Shown here: positions 8,683 through 18,358 of the stretch, piece after piece
Layout of the letters: each line of letters opens with the position of its first letter
Numbering within the stretch: position 1 is the first letter of the stretch
Assembly (NCBI RefSeq): GCF_003007675.1
Contig: NZ_PXNP01000109.1
Span: 187,389 to 251,388 of the forward strand
Direction of reading: 5' to 3'
Source of the DNA: Marinobacter fuscus
GTDB taxonomy: Bacteria > Pseudomonadota > Gammaproteobacteria > Pseudomonadales > Oleiphilaceae
DNA length: 64,000 nucleotides
Translations under genes and position numbers: made by a program
The notes under the pieces: generated by a model
Databases searched by the model: none
The model's input: the letters and a program-made list of their open reading frames with translations, nothing else
Told to the model about the DNA's origin: nothing

Positions 8683-9690
8683 TCACCGCAATCGTTGCGG
8701 ATTGAATTCGATCGTAAACTGGCGGAAATACTGTTCAAACGTATCCCGGCTTTCAGGAACCGGATATCGGGTCAGGGAGCGGACGGCGCCCAGCGCGGAA
8801 TTATCGAACGCCGTATTCCCGCTACTGCTGACCAGTTTTACACTTGCAAGTTCGCCCGTCGGCAACAGGGATATCTGCAATCTTGCGGTCATATTTTCCG
8901 TTGCCGAAGACGGCGGATACCAGGCCTGGCTTAAGCGCTCCCGAATCAAGCCCTGATACTTCTCGCTTTCACTCAGCATTTGGGCTTCTCTGGCTCTGGC
9001 TGCAGCGGCCTGTTGCTGCCGGAGCGCCTCGGCCTCCCGTTCTTGCCGGGCCTTGTCGGCCAGGGCTTCAAGCTGCTGCTCACGCAGTCTGCGTTCAGCT
9101 TCCTGGCGCTTGCGCTCTGCAGCCTCACGGGCTTCCTGCTCTTTGCGCTTACGCTCAGCCTCTTCTTTACGCCGTTGCTCTTCCTGTTTGCGCTTTTCCT
9201 GTTCTGCCCTCTTTTTGGCCTCTTCCTGTTTACGACGCTCTTCTTCTGCCTTTCGGCGCGCCTGCTCTTTCGCTTCGGCCTCCGCCTTCTTTCGCGCAGC
9301 CTCACGCTCCCGGGCTTGCTTCTCGGCGGCCTCCCGAGCCTGAGCCTCTTGTTTTTTACGCTCCTCTTCCCGCCGCAGCGCTTGTTCACGGGCTTTCGCT
9401 TCAGCGGCCTCGCGAGCCTGTTCTTCCTGCTGCCGCTTCAGGGCCTCCGCCTGCTGTCGAACCTGTTCCCTTTCCTTCTCCTGCTGCTCCTCAATCACCG
9501 GTGACGGTCGGGGCTCAGGGCTGATCAGCCGGGCGGAGATACTCCGGGGCTGAGGTTCCGGCGGCGAATTCCACGACCACCCGGCCAGCGCAATACCGAA
9601 AACCAGCAAGTGCAGCACGACAGACACAACCACGGGCGATTTAAGCGGCGCCTTGCCGGTGCTGACAGTATCCCGTTCGTTACCTTTCAA
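8683..9690 (-). CDS. tolA: Tol-Pal energy-transducing protein TolA
   Basis: Inner-membrane protein that spans the periplasm and couples TolQR proton flow to TolB/Pal. 335 residues: cytoplasmic start, one membrane segment (about 19-40), a Pro-rich stretch, a ~170-residue Ala/Glu/Lys/Arg/Gln coiled-coil rod (about 65-240), and a globular C-terminal domain (about 240-335). The start appears to be TTG at 9690 with only a distant AGAGG; no better start exists before the membrane segment. Its stop overlaps the extended tolB frame. Confidence 0.93.
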   Translation of the reverse strand: MKGNERDTVSTGKAPLKSPVVVSVVLHLLVFGIALAGWSWNSPPEPQPRSISARLISPEPRPSPVIEEQQEKEREQVRQQAEALKRQQEEQAREAAEAKAREQALRREEERKKQEAQAREAAEKQAREREAARKKAEAEAKEQARRKAEEERRKQEEAKKRAEQEKRKQEEQRRKEEAERKRKEQEAREAAERKRQEAERRLREQQLEALADKARQEREAEALRQQQAAAARAREAQMLSESEKYQGLIRERLSQAWYPPSSATENMTARLQISLLPTGELASVKLVSSSGNTAFDNSALGAVRSLTRYPVPESRDTFEQYFRQFTIEFNPQRLR

Positions 9691-9708
9691 AATAACACCA
9701 TGCCTCTG

Positions 9709-10155
9709 TTACGGGTTGTCGCCTGGTGCGTCGGTAATCAGGCCGATGCCGGTAGCTCCGGCTGCCTGCAACTCAGCCATCAGGCGCACCATTACGCCGT
9801 AATCGACATATTCGTCACCACGAACCATAACTTCTCCATTGGCTCGCTGTGACAGGATTTTGGCTACCTGACTGCGAATATCCGACAGCGTCATCGGCTC
9901 GCCGCTCTGATCGCCCACTTCCAGGTAATAGGCACCATTGGTATCAACCGATACCGTGATGGTTTCCACATCTTTATCGTGCTGAATCGGATCCGACGTG
10001 GTTTCCGGAAGATCCACTTTTACCCCCTGCGTCAGCATGGGCGCCGTCACCATAAAAATAACCAGCAGCACCAGCATCACGTCGATGTAGGGAACCACAT
10101 TGATTTCCGCCATCGGCTTGCGCCGCTGCTGCGGCATCATTCCCATACCTCTCAT
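9709..10155 (-). CDS. tolR: Proton-channel subunit TolR
   Basis: ExbD/TolR-family protein of 148 residues. A short cytoplasmic end with AEINVVPYIDVMLVLL places the essential membrane aspartate (D in YIDVML) early in the single membrane helix (about 21-41). The rest is periplasmic. It forms the Tol motor stator with TolQ. A GGGGTGAG Shine-Dalgarno precedes the ATG. It lies between tolQ and tolA in one minus-strand run. Confidence 0.95.
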   Translation of the reverse strand: MRGMGMMPQQRRKPMAEINVVPYIDVMLVLLVIFMVTAPMLTQGVKVDLPETTSDPIQHDKDVETITVSVDTNGAYYLEVGDQSGEPMTLSDIRSQVAKILSQRANGEVMVRGDEYVDYGVMVRLMAELQAAGATGIGLITDAPGDNP

Positions 10156-10195
10156 GACATCTCACCCCTGTTCATGCCGTAAAACCCGGGCATTG

Positions 10196-10879
10196 TCAGG
10201 CCTGCTCACTGTTGTGAACACGACGATGCAGAATGCTGGAGAACTCCTCTGCAAAGGTCTCGTAATTTTTCAGCAGGGCATCGGACATGGCCGCAAACCG
10301 GTTGTAGGCAATGACAGCCGGAATCGCCGCGAACAACCCCATCGCCGTTGCGATCAATGCCTCGGAAATACCCGGTGCGACCGTGGCCAGCGTTGCCTGC
10401 TGCACCTGCGCAAGCCCGCGAAACGAGTTCATGATGCCCCAAACGGTACCGAACAGGCCGACGTAAGGGCTGGTCGAACCAACCGTGGCAAGGAACGGAA
10501 GGTGTGCCTCAAGCCGCTCCTGCTCGCGGGAAAACGCCACCCGCATGGCACGCTGGGTGCCCTCCATAACGGCATCCGCATCACGGCTCTGCTGGCGCAG
10601 GCGGGAAAACTCCTTGAACCCGGCCCGAAACACCGACTCCATGCCGGAGAAAGGCGTGGGCTCGGCACTCACTTCTTTGTAAAGCTGGCCAAGATCCATT
10701 CCGGACCAGAACCTGTCCTCAAACTCCAGCTGCGCCTGCCGTGCCTTGCGGAACACCTGCAAGCGCTGGAAAATCAGCGCCCAGGACACCACCGAGGCCA
10801 GCATAAGCAGCAGCATAACCAGCTGCACCAGAATCCCGGCGTTTGCAATCAGATGCCAGACAGAAAGTTCCGATTCCAC
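10196..10879 (-). CDS. tolQ: Proton-channel subunit TolQ
   Basis: MotA/TolQ/ExbB-family protein of 227 residues with three membrane segments (about 10-35, 130-155, 165-190) and the family stretch VGLFGTVWGIMNSF followed by GISEALIATAMGLFAAIPAV. It starts at GTG 10879 with GGAG six bases upstream. It opens the tolQRAB-pal-cpoB unit, with ybgC 38 bases upstream on the same strand. Confidence 0.95.
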   Translation of the reverse strand: MESELSVWHLIANAGILVQLVMLLLMLASVVSWALIFQRLQVFRKARQAQLEFEDRFWSGMDLGQLYKEVSAEPTPFSGMESVFRAGFKEFSRLRQQSRDADAVMEGTQRAMRVAFSREQERLEAHLPFLATVGSTSPYVGLFGTVWGIMNSFRGLAQVQQATLATVAPGISEALIATAMGLFAAIPAVIAYNRFAAMSDALLKNYETFAEEFSSILHRRVHNSEQA

Positions 10880-10917
10880 TGTGTACTCCCACTTGGTTTT
10901 ATATATCTTTCAGAACA

Positions 10918-11343
10918 TTAGACGAATTTCTTGAGAATATCCTGCATATCTTTCGGGAATCGCCGGGGCTTACCGCTATCCAGGGCAACGCAGGCAACGC
11001 GAACATCGGCTTCACACAACAACTGGCGATCCGGCACACGGTATACACACTCACGAAACACCATGGAAACACGGGATACTTCGATAAGCTCGGCAGACAC
11101 CAGTAACTCGTCGTCCAGGTACGCAGGCGCACGGTAATGCATATTCACTTTCTGTACGACATAGCTGATATTTTCAGCCATACCCGCGCGCAGCCCCACA
11201 CCCTGGTGCCTCACCCACTCTGTGCGGGCCCGCTCCATGTAGTGCAGATACTTGGCATGAAACACGATGCCACCGGCGTCGGTATCTTCGATGTAAACCC
11301 GGATCGGGAGTTCAAATACAGGCTGCGGGCGTGGTTCAGTCAA
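10918..11343 (-). CDS. ybgC: YbgC acyl-CoA thioesterase
   Basis: Hot-dog fold thioesterase of 141 residues (4-hydroxybenzoyl-CoA thioesterase family) with the motif [25 protein letters not shown], which holds the catalytic aspartate. In E. coli it acts on acyl-CoAs and associates with phospholipid enzymes; it is a constant neighbour of tolQ. The start is TTG at 11343, with AGGAGG nine bases upstream, overlapping the end of ruvB by 8 bases. No ATG fits the family N-terminus. Confidence 0.92.
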   Translation of the reverse strand: MTEPRPQPVFELPIRVYIEDTDAGGIVFHAKYLHYMERARTEWVRHQGVGLRAGMAENISYVVQKVNMHYRAPAYLDDELLVSAELIEVSRVSMVFRECVYRVPDRQLLCEADVRVACVALDSGKPRRFPKDMQDILKKFV

Positions 11344-12367
11344 CGGACGATTCCTCCTGCCCGGCTTTGGGTGGTATCACCCCAAAATGCTGATAGGCAC
11401 TGGAGGTCACCATTCGGCCACGAGGGGTTCGCACCATAAAGCCCTGCTGAATCAGGAATGGCTCCAGAACGTCTTCGATAGTTCCCCGCTCCTCACTGAT
11501 TGCTGCGGCCAGACTCTCGACACCGACCGGGCCACCATCGAACTTCTCGATCATCGCAAGTAGCAGCCGCCGATCCATATGATCGAAGCCTTCGGTATCT
11601 ACCTTGAGCATGTTCAATGCCTGGTCGGCTATTTCAGAGGTAATACGGCCATCTGAACGAACTTCAGCAAAATCCCGAACCCGACGCAACAAACGGTTGG
11701 CAATACGGGGTGTCCCCCGGGAGCGCCGGGCTATCTCGAACGCACCTGCCTCATCAATTTCCACCGAGGACAGGCGGGCAGACCGGGAGATAATGTGGGT
11801 AAGGTCCCGATGATTGTAGAACTCCAGACGCTGAACAATGCCAAAACGATCTCGCAACGGTGACGTGAGCAAACCGGCACGGGTTGTCGCTCCCACCAGG
11901 GTGAACGGCGGCAGATCCAGCTTGATAGAGCGTGCGGCAGGCCCTTCACCAATCATGATATCCAGCTGATAGTCTTCCATGGCCGGATACAACACTTCTT
12001 CCACAGCGGCGCTCAGGCGATGGATTTCATCGATAAACAGCACATCGCCTTCTTCCAGGTTGGTCAGCATGGCGGCAAGGTCACCCGCCTTTTCCAAGAC
12101 CGGGCCGGACGTTGTTTTGATCGCAACTCCCATTTCATTGGCAATGATATTGGCCAGCGTGGTTTTACCGAGCCCCGGCGGGCCAAAAATCAACACGTGA
12201 TCCAGTGCTTCCTGGCGGCCTCGGGCAGCAGAAATAAAGATCTCCATCTGCTCCCGCACGGTAGGCTGACCAACATATTCGGACAACAAGGTCGGGCGAA
12301 TCGCGCGATCCTGCACTTCCTCATAATCTCCGGCTTTCGCCGATATCAGTCGGTCTGATTCAATCAT
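11336..12367 (-). CDS. ruvB: Holliday-junction branch-migration ATPase RuvB
   Basis: Hexameric AAA+ motor that drives branch migration with RuvA. 343 residues: Walker [11 protein letters not shown] (61-70), Walker B FIDEIHRL (D113, E114), sensor 1 in GATTRAG, and the C-terminal winged helix with RTPRGR. Unlike in E. coli and Pseudomonas, where ruvA and ruvB are nearly contiguous, a 158-base gap with a terminator hairpin and a palindrome separates it from ruvA. Its stop overlaps the ybgC start. Confidence 0.97.
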   Translation of the reverse strand: MIESDRLISAKAGDYEEVQDRAIRPTLLSEYVGQPTVREQMEIFISAARGRQEALDHVLIFGPPGLGKTTLANIIANEMGVAIKTTSGPVLEKAGDLAAMLTNLEEGDVLFIDEIHRLSAAVEEVLYPAMEDYQLDIMIGEGPAARSIKLDLPPFTLVGATTRAGLLTSPLRDRFGIVQRLEFYNHRDLTHIISRSARLSSVEIDEAGAFEIARRSRGTPRIANRLLRRVRDFAEVRSDGRITSEIADQALNMLKVDTEGFDHMDRRLLLAMIEKFDGGPVGVESLAAAISEERGTIEDVLEPFLIQQGFMVRTPRGRMVTSSAYQHFGVIPPKAGQEESSVD

Positions 12368-12428
12368 GACACTATCCGATCAGGGAATAATCAACGAGCC
12401 TGTGCCCGAAACCTGCCAATCAGGCTGC

Positions 12429-12446
12429 CCCAATTGTACAAATGGG
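12429..12446. other. 18-bp near-perfect palindrome upstream of ruvB
   Basis: CCCAATTGTACAAATGGG is its own reverse complement except for one A/A pair; the core TTGTACAA is perfect. It lies 62 bases before the ruvB start, in the only long gap of the ruv cluster, so it could be an operator. It does not match the gammaproteobacterial LexA box (CTGT-N8-ACAG). Confidence 0.4.
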
Positions 12447-12510
12447 CGGTTTTGAGTCACGTTACGCTCTCTACACATTGGTGTCATGGTTTATTGGCCA
12501 CAACCCAATG

Positions 12511-12535
12511 AAAAACGCCGGGATATTACCCGGCG
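12511..12535 (-). terminator. Terminator built into the end of ruvA
   Basis: On the minus strand CGCCGGG, loop TAATAT, CCCGGCG, then TTTTT. The 5' arm is the last codons of ruvA and the ruvA stop codon TAA lies in the loop. Stem of 7 GC pairs plus five T indicates a real intrinsic terminator between ruvA and ruvB. Confidence 0.75.
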
Positions 12536-13155
12536 GGAATCATACTTTTCAGCGCCAGACGAATCAGGCCTTCACTATTCATCCCGGGCCCGGAAACACG
12601 GCTGATCGCTTTTGCGGCTTCTTGCGGCTTGTAACCCAGAGCGATTAATGCGGCTTCCGCTTCCTCTTTTGGATCGGCCGCCACCCGGCGCGACTCCGGC
12701 TGGTCAGCAGCGGAAACAGGCCCCGTCGCAGCCAACTCGACCTGCCCCTCCAGCTGGCTAATCCGATCTGTCATTTCGATCAACAGCCGCTCCGCTGTTT
12801 TTTTGCCAATGCCCGGCAGCTTTACCAACGCGTTGATGTCTTTCGATTCAACGCAGCGGATGAACTGGCCAGCCTCCAACCCAGACAGGATACCGACGGC
12901 CAGCCTTGGCCCCACACCATTAACCTTGATCAACAAACGGAACAAATCCCGATCCAGCCGGGCCGCAAAGCCGAACAGGCTCTGGGCGTCTTCCCGAACT
13001 ACAAAGTGCGTGTGGAGCACAATCTCTGAGCCCGCGTCCGGAAGATGGAAGAACGTGGTGTAGGGGATATCCACCTCGTAGCCAAGCCCGGCACACTCCA
13101 CCAACACCTGCCCCGGTGTTTTTTCAACCAGGGTTCCACGGATACGACCAATCAA
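12526..13155 (-). CDS. ruvA: Holliday-junction recognition protein RuvA
   Basis: Tetrameric protein that holds the four-way junction flat and loads RuvB. 209 residues: OB-fold domain I (1-65), two helix-hairpin-helix motifs (LLIKVNGVGPRLAVGIL and LVKLPGIGKKTAERLL), an acidic linker, and the C-terminal domain III that contacts RuvB (AEAALIALGYKPQEA). The start is TTG at 13155 with AGGAGG five bases upstream. It follows ruvC by 29 bases. Confidence 0.96.
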   Translation of the reverse strand: MIGRIRGTLVEKTPGQVLVECAGLGYEVDIPYTTFFHLPDAGSEIVLHTHFVVREDAQSLFGFAARLDRDLFRLLIKVNGVGPRLAVGILSGLEAGQFIRCVESKDINALVKLPGIGKKTAERLLIEMTDRISQLEGQVELAATGPVSAADQPESRRVAADPKEEAEAALIALGYKPQEAAKAISRVSGPGMNSEGLIRLALKSMIPAG

Positions 13156-13184
13156 CTGAGCCTCCTGTTGCTGTCTGCAGTTGC

Positions 13185-13712
13185 TTAATGTCCACGCACG
13201 CGCCCGCCCCGGACTTTGCCGCCGGCATTAGCAACCCGTAACACGCTTTGATTCATGTGGGCATGACAAAGAGCAATGGCGAGCGCGTCGGCCGCATCAG
13301 CTTGCGGCTTGCGCGACAACCCGAGCAGTGCCTGCACCATGTGCTGCACCTGGGCCTTATCTGCGCCGCCACTGCCAACCACTGCCTGCTTTACCTGACG
13401 TGCCGAGTATTCGTGTACCGGCAGCCCACTATTGGCAGCACTGACAATGGCCGCTCCCCTGGCCTGCCCCAACTTGAGCGCAGAGTCCGGATTTCTGGCC
13501 ATGAACACCTGTTCAATGGCAAATTCCTCGGGGCGGTATTCGCCAATCAGTTGGGCGAGGCTTTGAAAAATGGTTTGAAGGCGCTCAGCCATGGCTTTTT
13601 CACCAACGCGGATGCACCCACTGTCGATGTACTCGATCGTGCGACCTTCCGAACGGATAATCCCGTAGCCGGTAATGCGGGATCCCGGGTCGACACCCAG
13701 AATGATGGCCAT
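13185..13712 (-). CDS. ruvC: Holliday-junction endonuclease RuvC
   Basis: Homodimeric resolvase that nicks junction strands symmetrically. 175 residues with the four acidic catalytic residues visible: D8 (LGVDPG), E67 (FAIEQVF), D139 and D142 ([10 protein letters not shown]). It begins 28 bases after the yebC remnant and lies upstream of ruvA. The C-terminal tail ([12 protein letters not shown]) is short and basic. Confidence 0.97.
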   Translation of the reverse strand: MAIILGVDPGSRITGYGIIRSEGRTIEYIDSGCIRVGEKAMAERLQTIFQSLAQLIGEYRPEEFAIEQVFMARNPDSALKLGQARGAAIVSAANSGLPVHEYSARQVKQAVVGSGGADKAQVQHMVQALLGLSRKPQADAADALAIALCHAHMNQSVLRVANAGGKVRGGRVRGH

Positions 13713-13740
13713 CAGGCCCGTCCGCCCGGGCTTAGGTGCA

Positions 13741-13845
13741 TCACGTCGTCATCTCACGTGTTGTTTTGGTGAAAATCTTGCCCTGCTTGGCATCCCGGGC
13801 CGCCTTGGGGTATTTGATCTCGGCCCGCTTGCTGTGCTCAGCCAT
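13741..13845 (-). pseudogene. N-terminal remnant of yebC/pmpR (34 codons)
   Basis: A short frame with its own AGGAG (8 bases before ATG 13845) encodes MAEHSKRAEIKYPK...DAKQGKIFTK..REMTT and stops at TGA 13741. It follows the start of the YebC/PmpR family (typically MAGHSKWANIKHRK..DAK.GKIFTKLIRE.T) residue for residue, but ends where the family continues for about 200 more residues. The invariant Trp of HSKW is Arg. It sits precisely in the yebC slot between aspS and ruvC. The gap has no room for the rest, so this is a deletion remnant, although it could still be translated. A full copy elsewhere cannot be excluded. Confidence 0.75.
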
Positions 13846-13865
13846 TACCAAGACTCCTGACAGGA

Positions 13866-13890
13866 ACCGGAGGCAACAGCTGCCTCCGGT
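13866..13890 (-). terminator. Hairpin after aspS
   Basis: Perfect 10-bp stem ACCGGAGGCA/TGCCTCCGGT with a 5-base loop, 10 bases beyond the aspS stop on the minus strand. Only TT follows it, so termination is probably partial. It stands between aspS and the yebC remnant-ruvC run. Confidence 0.55.
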
Positions 13891-13899
13891 CTGCTTTGG

Positions 13900-15699
13900 T
13901 TACGACTTGTCTTCGGCCTTATTGCCGTCCACAGCCTTGGCTGAGCGACGCAGGCGGATGTGCAGTTCTTTCAACTGTTTTTCGTCAACCTCACCCGGAG
14001 CCTGAGTCATCAGACAGGTAGCGCTCTGGGTTTTCGGGAAGGCGATCACATCACGGATGGAGGTTGAGCCGGTCATCAGCATCACCAACCTGTCCAGACC
14101 GAACGCCAGACCACCATGGGGAGGGCAACCGAACTTCAGGGCATCCAGCAGGAACCCGAACTTGGCACGGGCTTCTTCTTCACCGATACCGAGAATGCGG
14201 AATACGGTTTCCTGCATTTTTTCATCGTGAATACGGATAGAACCACCACCCAGCTCGGTTCCGTTCAACACCATGTCATACGCCCGTGACAGGGCGGTAG
14301 CCGGGTTATCAGCCAGCTCTTGAGGTGTGCAGGACGGCGCCGTGAACGGGTGATGGATCGCAGTCAGACTGCCATCCGGCAATTCCTCGAACATCGGGAA
14401 GTCGACAACCCAGAGCGGCGCCCATTCGCAGGTGAGCATGTTCAGATCGTGGCCTACCTTGATGCGCAGAGCGCCCAGGGCTTCGTTCACCACCGAGGTT
14501 TTATCGGCTCCGAAGAACACGATGTCACCGTCTTCCGCCCCGACACGTTCCATAATCGCCAGCGCCACGTCATCGCCCAGGAACTTCACAATCGGCGATT
14601 GAAGGCCTTCAGCGCCCTTGGCCAGCTCATTAACCTTGATGTAAGCGAGGCCCTTGGCACCGTATATGCCAACGAACTTGGTGTAGTCATCGATCTGTTT
14701 ACGGCTCAGCTCCGCACCTTTAGGCACGCGCAGAGCCGCTACCCGGCCCTTGGGATCCGCTGCCGGCCCGGCGAACACCTTGAAATCAACACTGGCCACC
14801 AGGTCTTCAACATCTTGCAGTTCCAGTGGAATACGCAAGTCCGGCTTGTCACTACCGTAACGCTGCATGGCTTCCGAGTACGGCATGCGCGGAAACTCCG
14901 GCAGCTCAACATCAAGCACATCCTTGAACAGTGAGCGCACCATTTCTTCGTTGAGGCCCATCAGGGTCTGCTCATCGATAAACGATGCTTCGATATCCAC
15001 CTGGGTGAATTCCGGCTGACGATCTGCCCGCAGATCCTCGTCGCGGAAACACTTGGCAATCTGGTAGTAGCGATCAACGCCAGATACCATCAGCAGCTGC
15101 TTGAACAGCTGTGGCGACTGCGGCAGGGCGAAGAAGGAGCCTTCATGGGTACGGCTGGGCACCAGATAGTCACGGGCACCTTCCGGTGTCGCACGGGTGA
15201 GAATCGGTGTTTCTACGTCCATAAAACCACGGCTGTCGAGGAAGTTACGGATGTAACTGGTTACCCGTGAACGGAAACGCAAACGATTAATCATCTCCGG
15301 GCGACGCAGGTCCACAAAACGATAGCGCAGGCGAACATCCTCACCTACGTCGACATGCTCGTCCAGCGGGAACGGAGGCGTGGCCGCCGCGTTGAGAATC
15401 GCCACTTCCTTCCCGAGCAGCTCCACCTGGCCGGTCGGCATGTTGTTGTTTTCAGTTCCCGCAGGGCGACGACGCACCCGACCGGTCACCTTTACCACGA
15501 ACTCGCTACGGATTTTTTCTGCCAGCGCAAAGCTCTCGGGGGTATCCGGATCGACAACAACCTGGGACATACCATCCCGGTCCCGAAGATCCAGGAAAAT
15601 AACCCCGCCATGGTCGCGACGGCGATGTACCCACCCGCAAAGTGTTACTTCCTGATCAATATGGGATTCATTGATCCCACCGCAATAATGGCTGCGCAT
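13900..15699 (-). CDS. aspS: Aspartyl-tRNA synthetase
   Basis: Class II bacterial-type AspRS of 599 residues: N-terminal OB-fold anticodon-binding domain (1-110), catalytic core with motif 2 ([20 protein letters not shown]), the bacterial GAD insertion (about 290-425), and motif 3 ([12 protein letters not shown]) near the C-terminus. Length matches the family (590 in E. coli). GGGAAACGGT precedes the ATG. It is divergent from fabR and heads the ruv cluster. Whether it also charges tRNA-Asn cannot be settled without knowing if gatCAB is in the genome. Confidence 0.97.
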   Translation of the reverse strand: MRSHYCGGINESHIDQEVTLCGWVHRRRDHGGVIFLDLRDRDGMSQVVVDPDTPESFALAEKIRSEFVVKVTGRVRRRPAGTENNNMPTGQVELLGKEVAILNAAATPPFPLDEHVDVGEDVRLRYRFVDLRRPEMINRLRFRSRVTSYIRNFLDSRGFMDVETPILTRATPEGARDYLVPSRTHEGSFFALPQSPQLFKQLLMVSGVDRYYQIAKCFRDEDLRADRQPEFTQVDIEASFIDEQTLMGLNEEMVRSLFKDVLDVELPEFPRMPYSEAMQRYGSDKPDLRIPLELQDVEDLVASVDFKVFAGPAADPKGRVAALRVPKGAELSRKQIDDYTKFVGIYGAKGLAYIKVNELAKGAEGLQSPIVKFLGDDVALAIMERVGAEDGDIVFFGADKTSVVNEALGALRIKVGHDLNMLTCEWAPLWVVDFPMFEELPDGSLTAIHHPFTAPSCTPQELADNPATALSRAYDMVLNGTELGGGSIRIHDEKMQETVFRILGIGEEEARAKFGFLLDALKFGCPPHGGLAFGLDRLVMLMTGSTSIRDVIAFPKTQSATCLMTQAPGEVDEKQLKELHIRLRRSAKAVDGNKAEDKS

Positions 15700-15750
15700 A
15701 CCGTTTCCCGTAATGTCTGAATGTGTTCGCGTAAAATCAAAGCGTTAGTG

Positions 15751-15768
15751 CTGCCCTCTTCAGGGCAG
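15751..15768. other. Hairpin in the aspS-fabR divergent region
   Basis: CTGCCCT-CTTC-AGGGCAG, a perfect 7-bp stem with a 4-base loop, lies 52 bases upstream of aspS and 141 upstream of fabR. No T-run follows on either strand. It may be an aspS leader hairpin or an operator; nothing else decides. Confidence 0.3.
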
Positions 15769-15908
15769 CGCTGAAAGCTGAAAGGCCGCCCATTATAAAC
15801 ACAATGGCGCTGAAAATCAGGCGTACCAACGCGCAAATCAGTGATGAGGATGACTACAGAAATACCGGGGGCTAGAATGCAGGTTTTGAACACGGACGGA
15901 GCAGTACC

Positions 15909-16535
15909 TTGAGCACCAGAGCAGAGCAGAAACAACGAACCCGCCGGGCATTGATGGACGCTGCTCTTGCCCAGCTCAGTGCCGATCGGGGCTTTGGCAG
16001 CCTGAGCCTGAGAGAGGTTGCCCGGGAGGCCGGTATTGCCCCCACATCCTTTTACCGCCACTTCTCCGAACTGGATGAATTAGGCCTGGCTCTGGTGGAT
16101 GAAGGCGGTGTAGCGCTGCGGCAATTGATGCGCCAGGCCCGCAAACGGATTGCCCGGGATGGCAGTGCCATCTCCACATCGATCGACACTTTCATGGAAT
16201 ATCTTGATAACAACGCCAACCTGTTCCGGCTGATGCTCAGGGAGCGCACTGGCGTATCCAAACCCTTCCGTACTGCCGTGAAGGCAGAAATCGACCACTT
16301 TGTCACGGAACTGGCAGACGACCTCTGCCGGTTTGCCGAGGAGCAGAACAAACTCCTTTCAGACGCCCGGGTTGTTGCCGAGGCCATGGTCACGCTGGTG
16401 TTCAATCAGGGCGCAGAAGCTCTGGACGCCACCCCAAAAGAGCGGGAAGAGCTGAAACAGAAACTGAAAACCGAACTGCGGATGATACTGGTGGGCTCGC
16501 AAACCCTGGCACAATGGCAGCAGGGCCGCGAGTAA
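15909..16535 (+). CDS. fabR: FabR-type TetR-family regulator of unsaturated fatty-acid genes
   Basis: 208 residues with an N-terminal TetR helix-turn-helix ([21 protein letters not shown]) and a body closely following E. coli Fab[26 protein letters not shown], and [10 protein letters not shown]. FabR represses fabA/fabB in response to the unsaturated/saturated acyl-thioester ratio; Pseudomonas DesT is similar. I start it at TTG 15909, with GGAG seven bases upstream. No fatty-acid gene is adjacent, so the target is inferred from the family. It is convergent with the HIT gene (17-base gap). Confidence 0.85.
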   Translation: MSTRAEQKQRTRRALMDAALAQLSADRGFGSLSLREVAREAGIAPTSFYRHFSELDELGLALVDEGGVALRQLMRQARKRIARDGSAISTSIDTFMEYLDNNANLFRLMLRERTGVSKPFRTAVKAEIDHFVTELADDLCRFAEEQNKLLSDARVVAEAMVTLVFNQGAEALDATPKEREELKQKLKTELRMILVGSQTLAQWQQGRE

Positions 16536-16552
16536 CTCCGGTAACTGCGACA

Positions 16553-16978
16553 CTAAAAGCCTGGTTGATCCGCGAGCTGACTGACCACAGCGTTGAGTCG
16601 GCCAACCCTATCCCGCAGCTGTTCCTGCGTGTAGGGCACCGGCGGCTGTTTGCCCCATACCGGCCCCGGCCAGGCAGGATCGCCCTCAAACCGGACAATA
16701 TGGTGCAGGTGCAGCTGGGGAACCATGTTGCCCAGGGCCGCAACATTCATCTTGTTGCCGGAAAACTCGGCCATCATCGCCCGGCTCAACTGCGATGACT
16801 CATGCAACAAACGCTGCTGCCGGGCTTCATCTAGTTCATAAATCTCACGGATACCTGGCACGGCCGGCACCAGAATCACCCACGGCCAGGTGCTGTCATT
16901 CATCAACAACACCTCACACAGGCGGGTTCTGCCAAGATTGTGAGTATCGGCTTTCAGGCGTTCATGCAACTGGAACAT
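16553..16978 (-). CDS. HIT-family nucleotide-binding protein
   Basis: 141-residue histidine-triad superfamily protein. The active-site strand reads QLHLHHIVRF, so the first position of the usual H-x-H-x-H is Gln. This variant occurs in a branch of the family, and the catalytic middle His is kept. Likely a hydrolase or transferase on nucleoside phosphoramidates or dinucleotides; substrate unknown. It starts 17 bases after ugd and is probably the last gene of the guaB-to-HIT run. Confidence 0.85.
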   Translation of the reverse strand: MFQLHERLKADTHNLGRTRLCEVLLMNDSTWPWVILVPAVPGIREIYELDEARQQRLLHESSQLSRAMMAEFSGNKMNVAALGNMVPQLHLHHIVRFEGDPAWPGPVWGKQPPVPYTQEQLRDRVGRLNAVVSQLADQPGF

Positions 16979-16995
16979 TGTTGCCCCCCAGGGTG

Positions 16996-18342
16996 TCAGC
17001 CAGCCGAGTGGAACTGGTTGCGACCCCGGCCAATCGCGTAGTAAACCAGCCCGTGACGCTCCAGCATTTCCGGCTCGTAAAGATTTCTGCCATCAAACAC
17101 AACAGGCTCCCGCAGTGCCCCGGCAATGGCTCGGAAGTCCGGAGAGCGGAACTCCTTCCATTCGGTACAAATCACCAGCACATCGGCATCCTTGAGCGCC
17201 TGCTCTTTGGTTCCGCACAGAACCAGGCCCTTCTGGCCGCCATAAATCCGCTGGGTTTCTTCCATGGCTTCCGGGTCGAACGCCTGAACACTGGCACCGG
17301 CTTTCCAGAGACTTTCCATCAAGGTGCGGGAAGACGCCTCGCGCATATCGTCGGTGTTGGGTTTGAACGCCAGCCCCCAGAGTGCCACCACCTTGCCATC
17401 AAGGTTGCCCTGAAAATAATGGGAAACCTTGTCGAACAGAACGTGTTTCTGCGCGTAGTTAACGGCTTCGACCGCATTCAGCAGCCTGGCATCGTAGTCG
17501 CAGTCTGCGGCAGTGCGCGCCAGCGCCTGTACGTCTTTTGGAAAACAGGAGCCACCGTAGCCACACCCGGGGTAGATAAAGTGGTAACCGATGCGCGGAT
17601 CAGAACCAATGCCGCGACGCACCTCTTCGATATCCGCACCCAGTCGCTCGGCAAGGTTGGCGACTTCGTTCATGAAGCTGATTTTGGTAGCCAGCAGCGC
17701 ATTCGCCGCGTACTTGGTCAGCTCCGCGGAGCGGATGTCCATAAAGATCATCCGATCATGGCTGCGGTTGAAGGGATAATACACTTCCCGCAACAGATCC
17801 GCCGCCCGCTCACTGTCGGTGCCGACAATAATTCGATCCGGCTTCATGAAGTCGTTAATCGCAGCGCCTTCTTTCAGAAACTCCGGATTGGAGACCACGT
17901 CGAAGTCCAGCTCGAGACCCCGTTTGTCGAGCCGCGATCGCAGCGCAGCCCTCACCTTGTCACCGGTACCCACCGGCACCGTGGATTTGTCGACCACGAC
18001 TTTGTAGTCGTCCATGTGGTCACCAATGGCTTTGGCGACCGCCAGCACGTATTGCAGATCTGCCGAGCCATCTTCATCAGGCGGTGTGCCAACGGCAATA
18101 AACTGCAAAGCGCCATGCCTGACTGCCTCTTCGGTATCGGTGGTGAACGCCAGCCGCCCCGCCTCAACCGTGTGCCGGACAATCGGCTCCAGGCCCGGCT
18201 CATAAATCGGAATCTGGCCATTCTTCAGTTTTTCAATCTTGGCCTGATCAACATCCATACACAGCACGTGGTGCCCGACATCCGCCAGACAAGCCCCGGT
18301 AACAAGCCCCACGTACCCGGTTCCAAAAATCGTGATTTTCAT
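16996..18342 (-). CDS. ugd: UDP-glucose 6-dehydrogenase
   Basis: Oxidises UDP-glucose to UDP-glucuronate for capsule, exopolysaccharide or LPS sugars. 448 residues: N-terminal NAD-binding Rossmann motif [10 protein letters not shown] (about 6-15), central dimer helix, catalytic Cys in [14 protein letters not shown], and a C-terminal UDP-binding domain. The frame runs 48 codons further upstream into galE, but ATG at 18342 fits the family start. It follows galE in a tadA-galE-ugd-HIT run on the minus strand. Confidence 0.95.
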   Translation of the reverse strand: MKITIFGTGYVGLVTGACLADVGHHVLCMDVDQAKIEKLKNGQIPIYEPGLEPIVRHTVEAGRLAFTTDTEEAVRHGALQFIAVGTPPDEDGSADLQYVLAVAKAIGDHMDDYKVVVDKSTVPVGTGDKVRAALRSRLDKRGLELDFDVVSNPEFLKEGAAINDFMKPDRIIVGTDSERAADLLREVYYPFNRSHDRMIFMDIRSAELTKYAANALLATKISFMNEVANLAERLGADIEEVRRGIGSDPRIGYHFIYPGCGYGGSCFPKDVQALARTAADCDYDARLLNAVEAVNYAQKHVLFDKVSHYFQGNLDGKVVALWGLAFKPNTDDMREASSRTLMESLWKAGASVQAFDPEAMEETQRIYGGQKGLVLCGTKEQALKDADVLVICTEWKEFRSPDFRAIAGALREPVVFDGRNLYEPEMLERHGLVYYAIGRGRNQFHSAG

Positions 18343-18358
18343 GCTTTCCTTCCTGAAA

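Noticed and set aside
8844..9524. Pro/Leu/Ala-rich open frames opposite tolA
   Set aside because: They mirror the Ala/Glu/Lys-rich coiled coil of TolA in low-complexity DNA.
10100..10921. 273-codon open frame on the plus strand
   Set aside because: Antisense to tolQ and the start of tolR, both certain genes.
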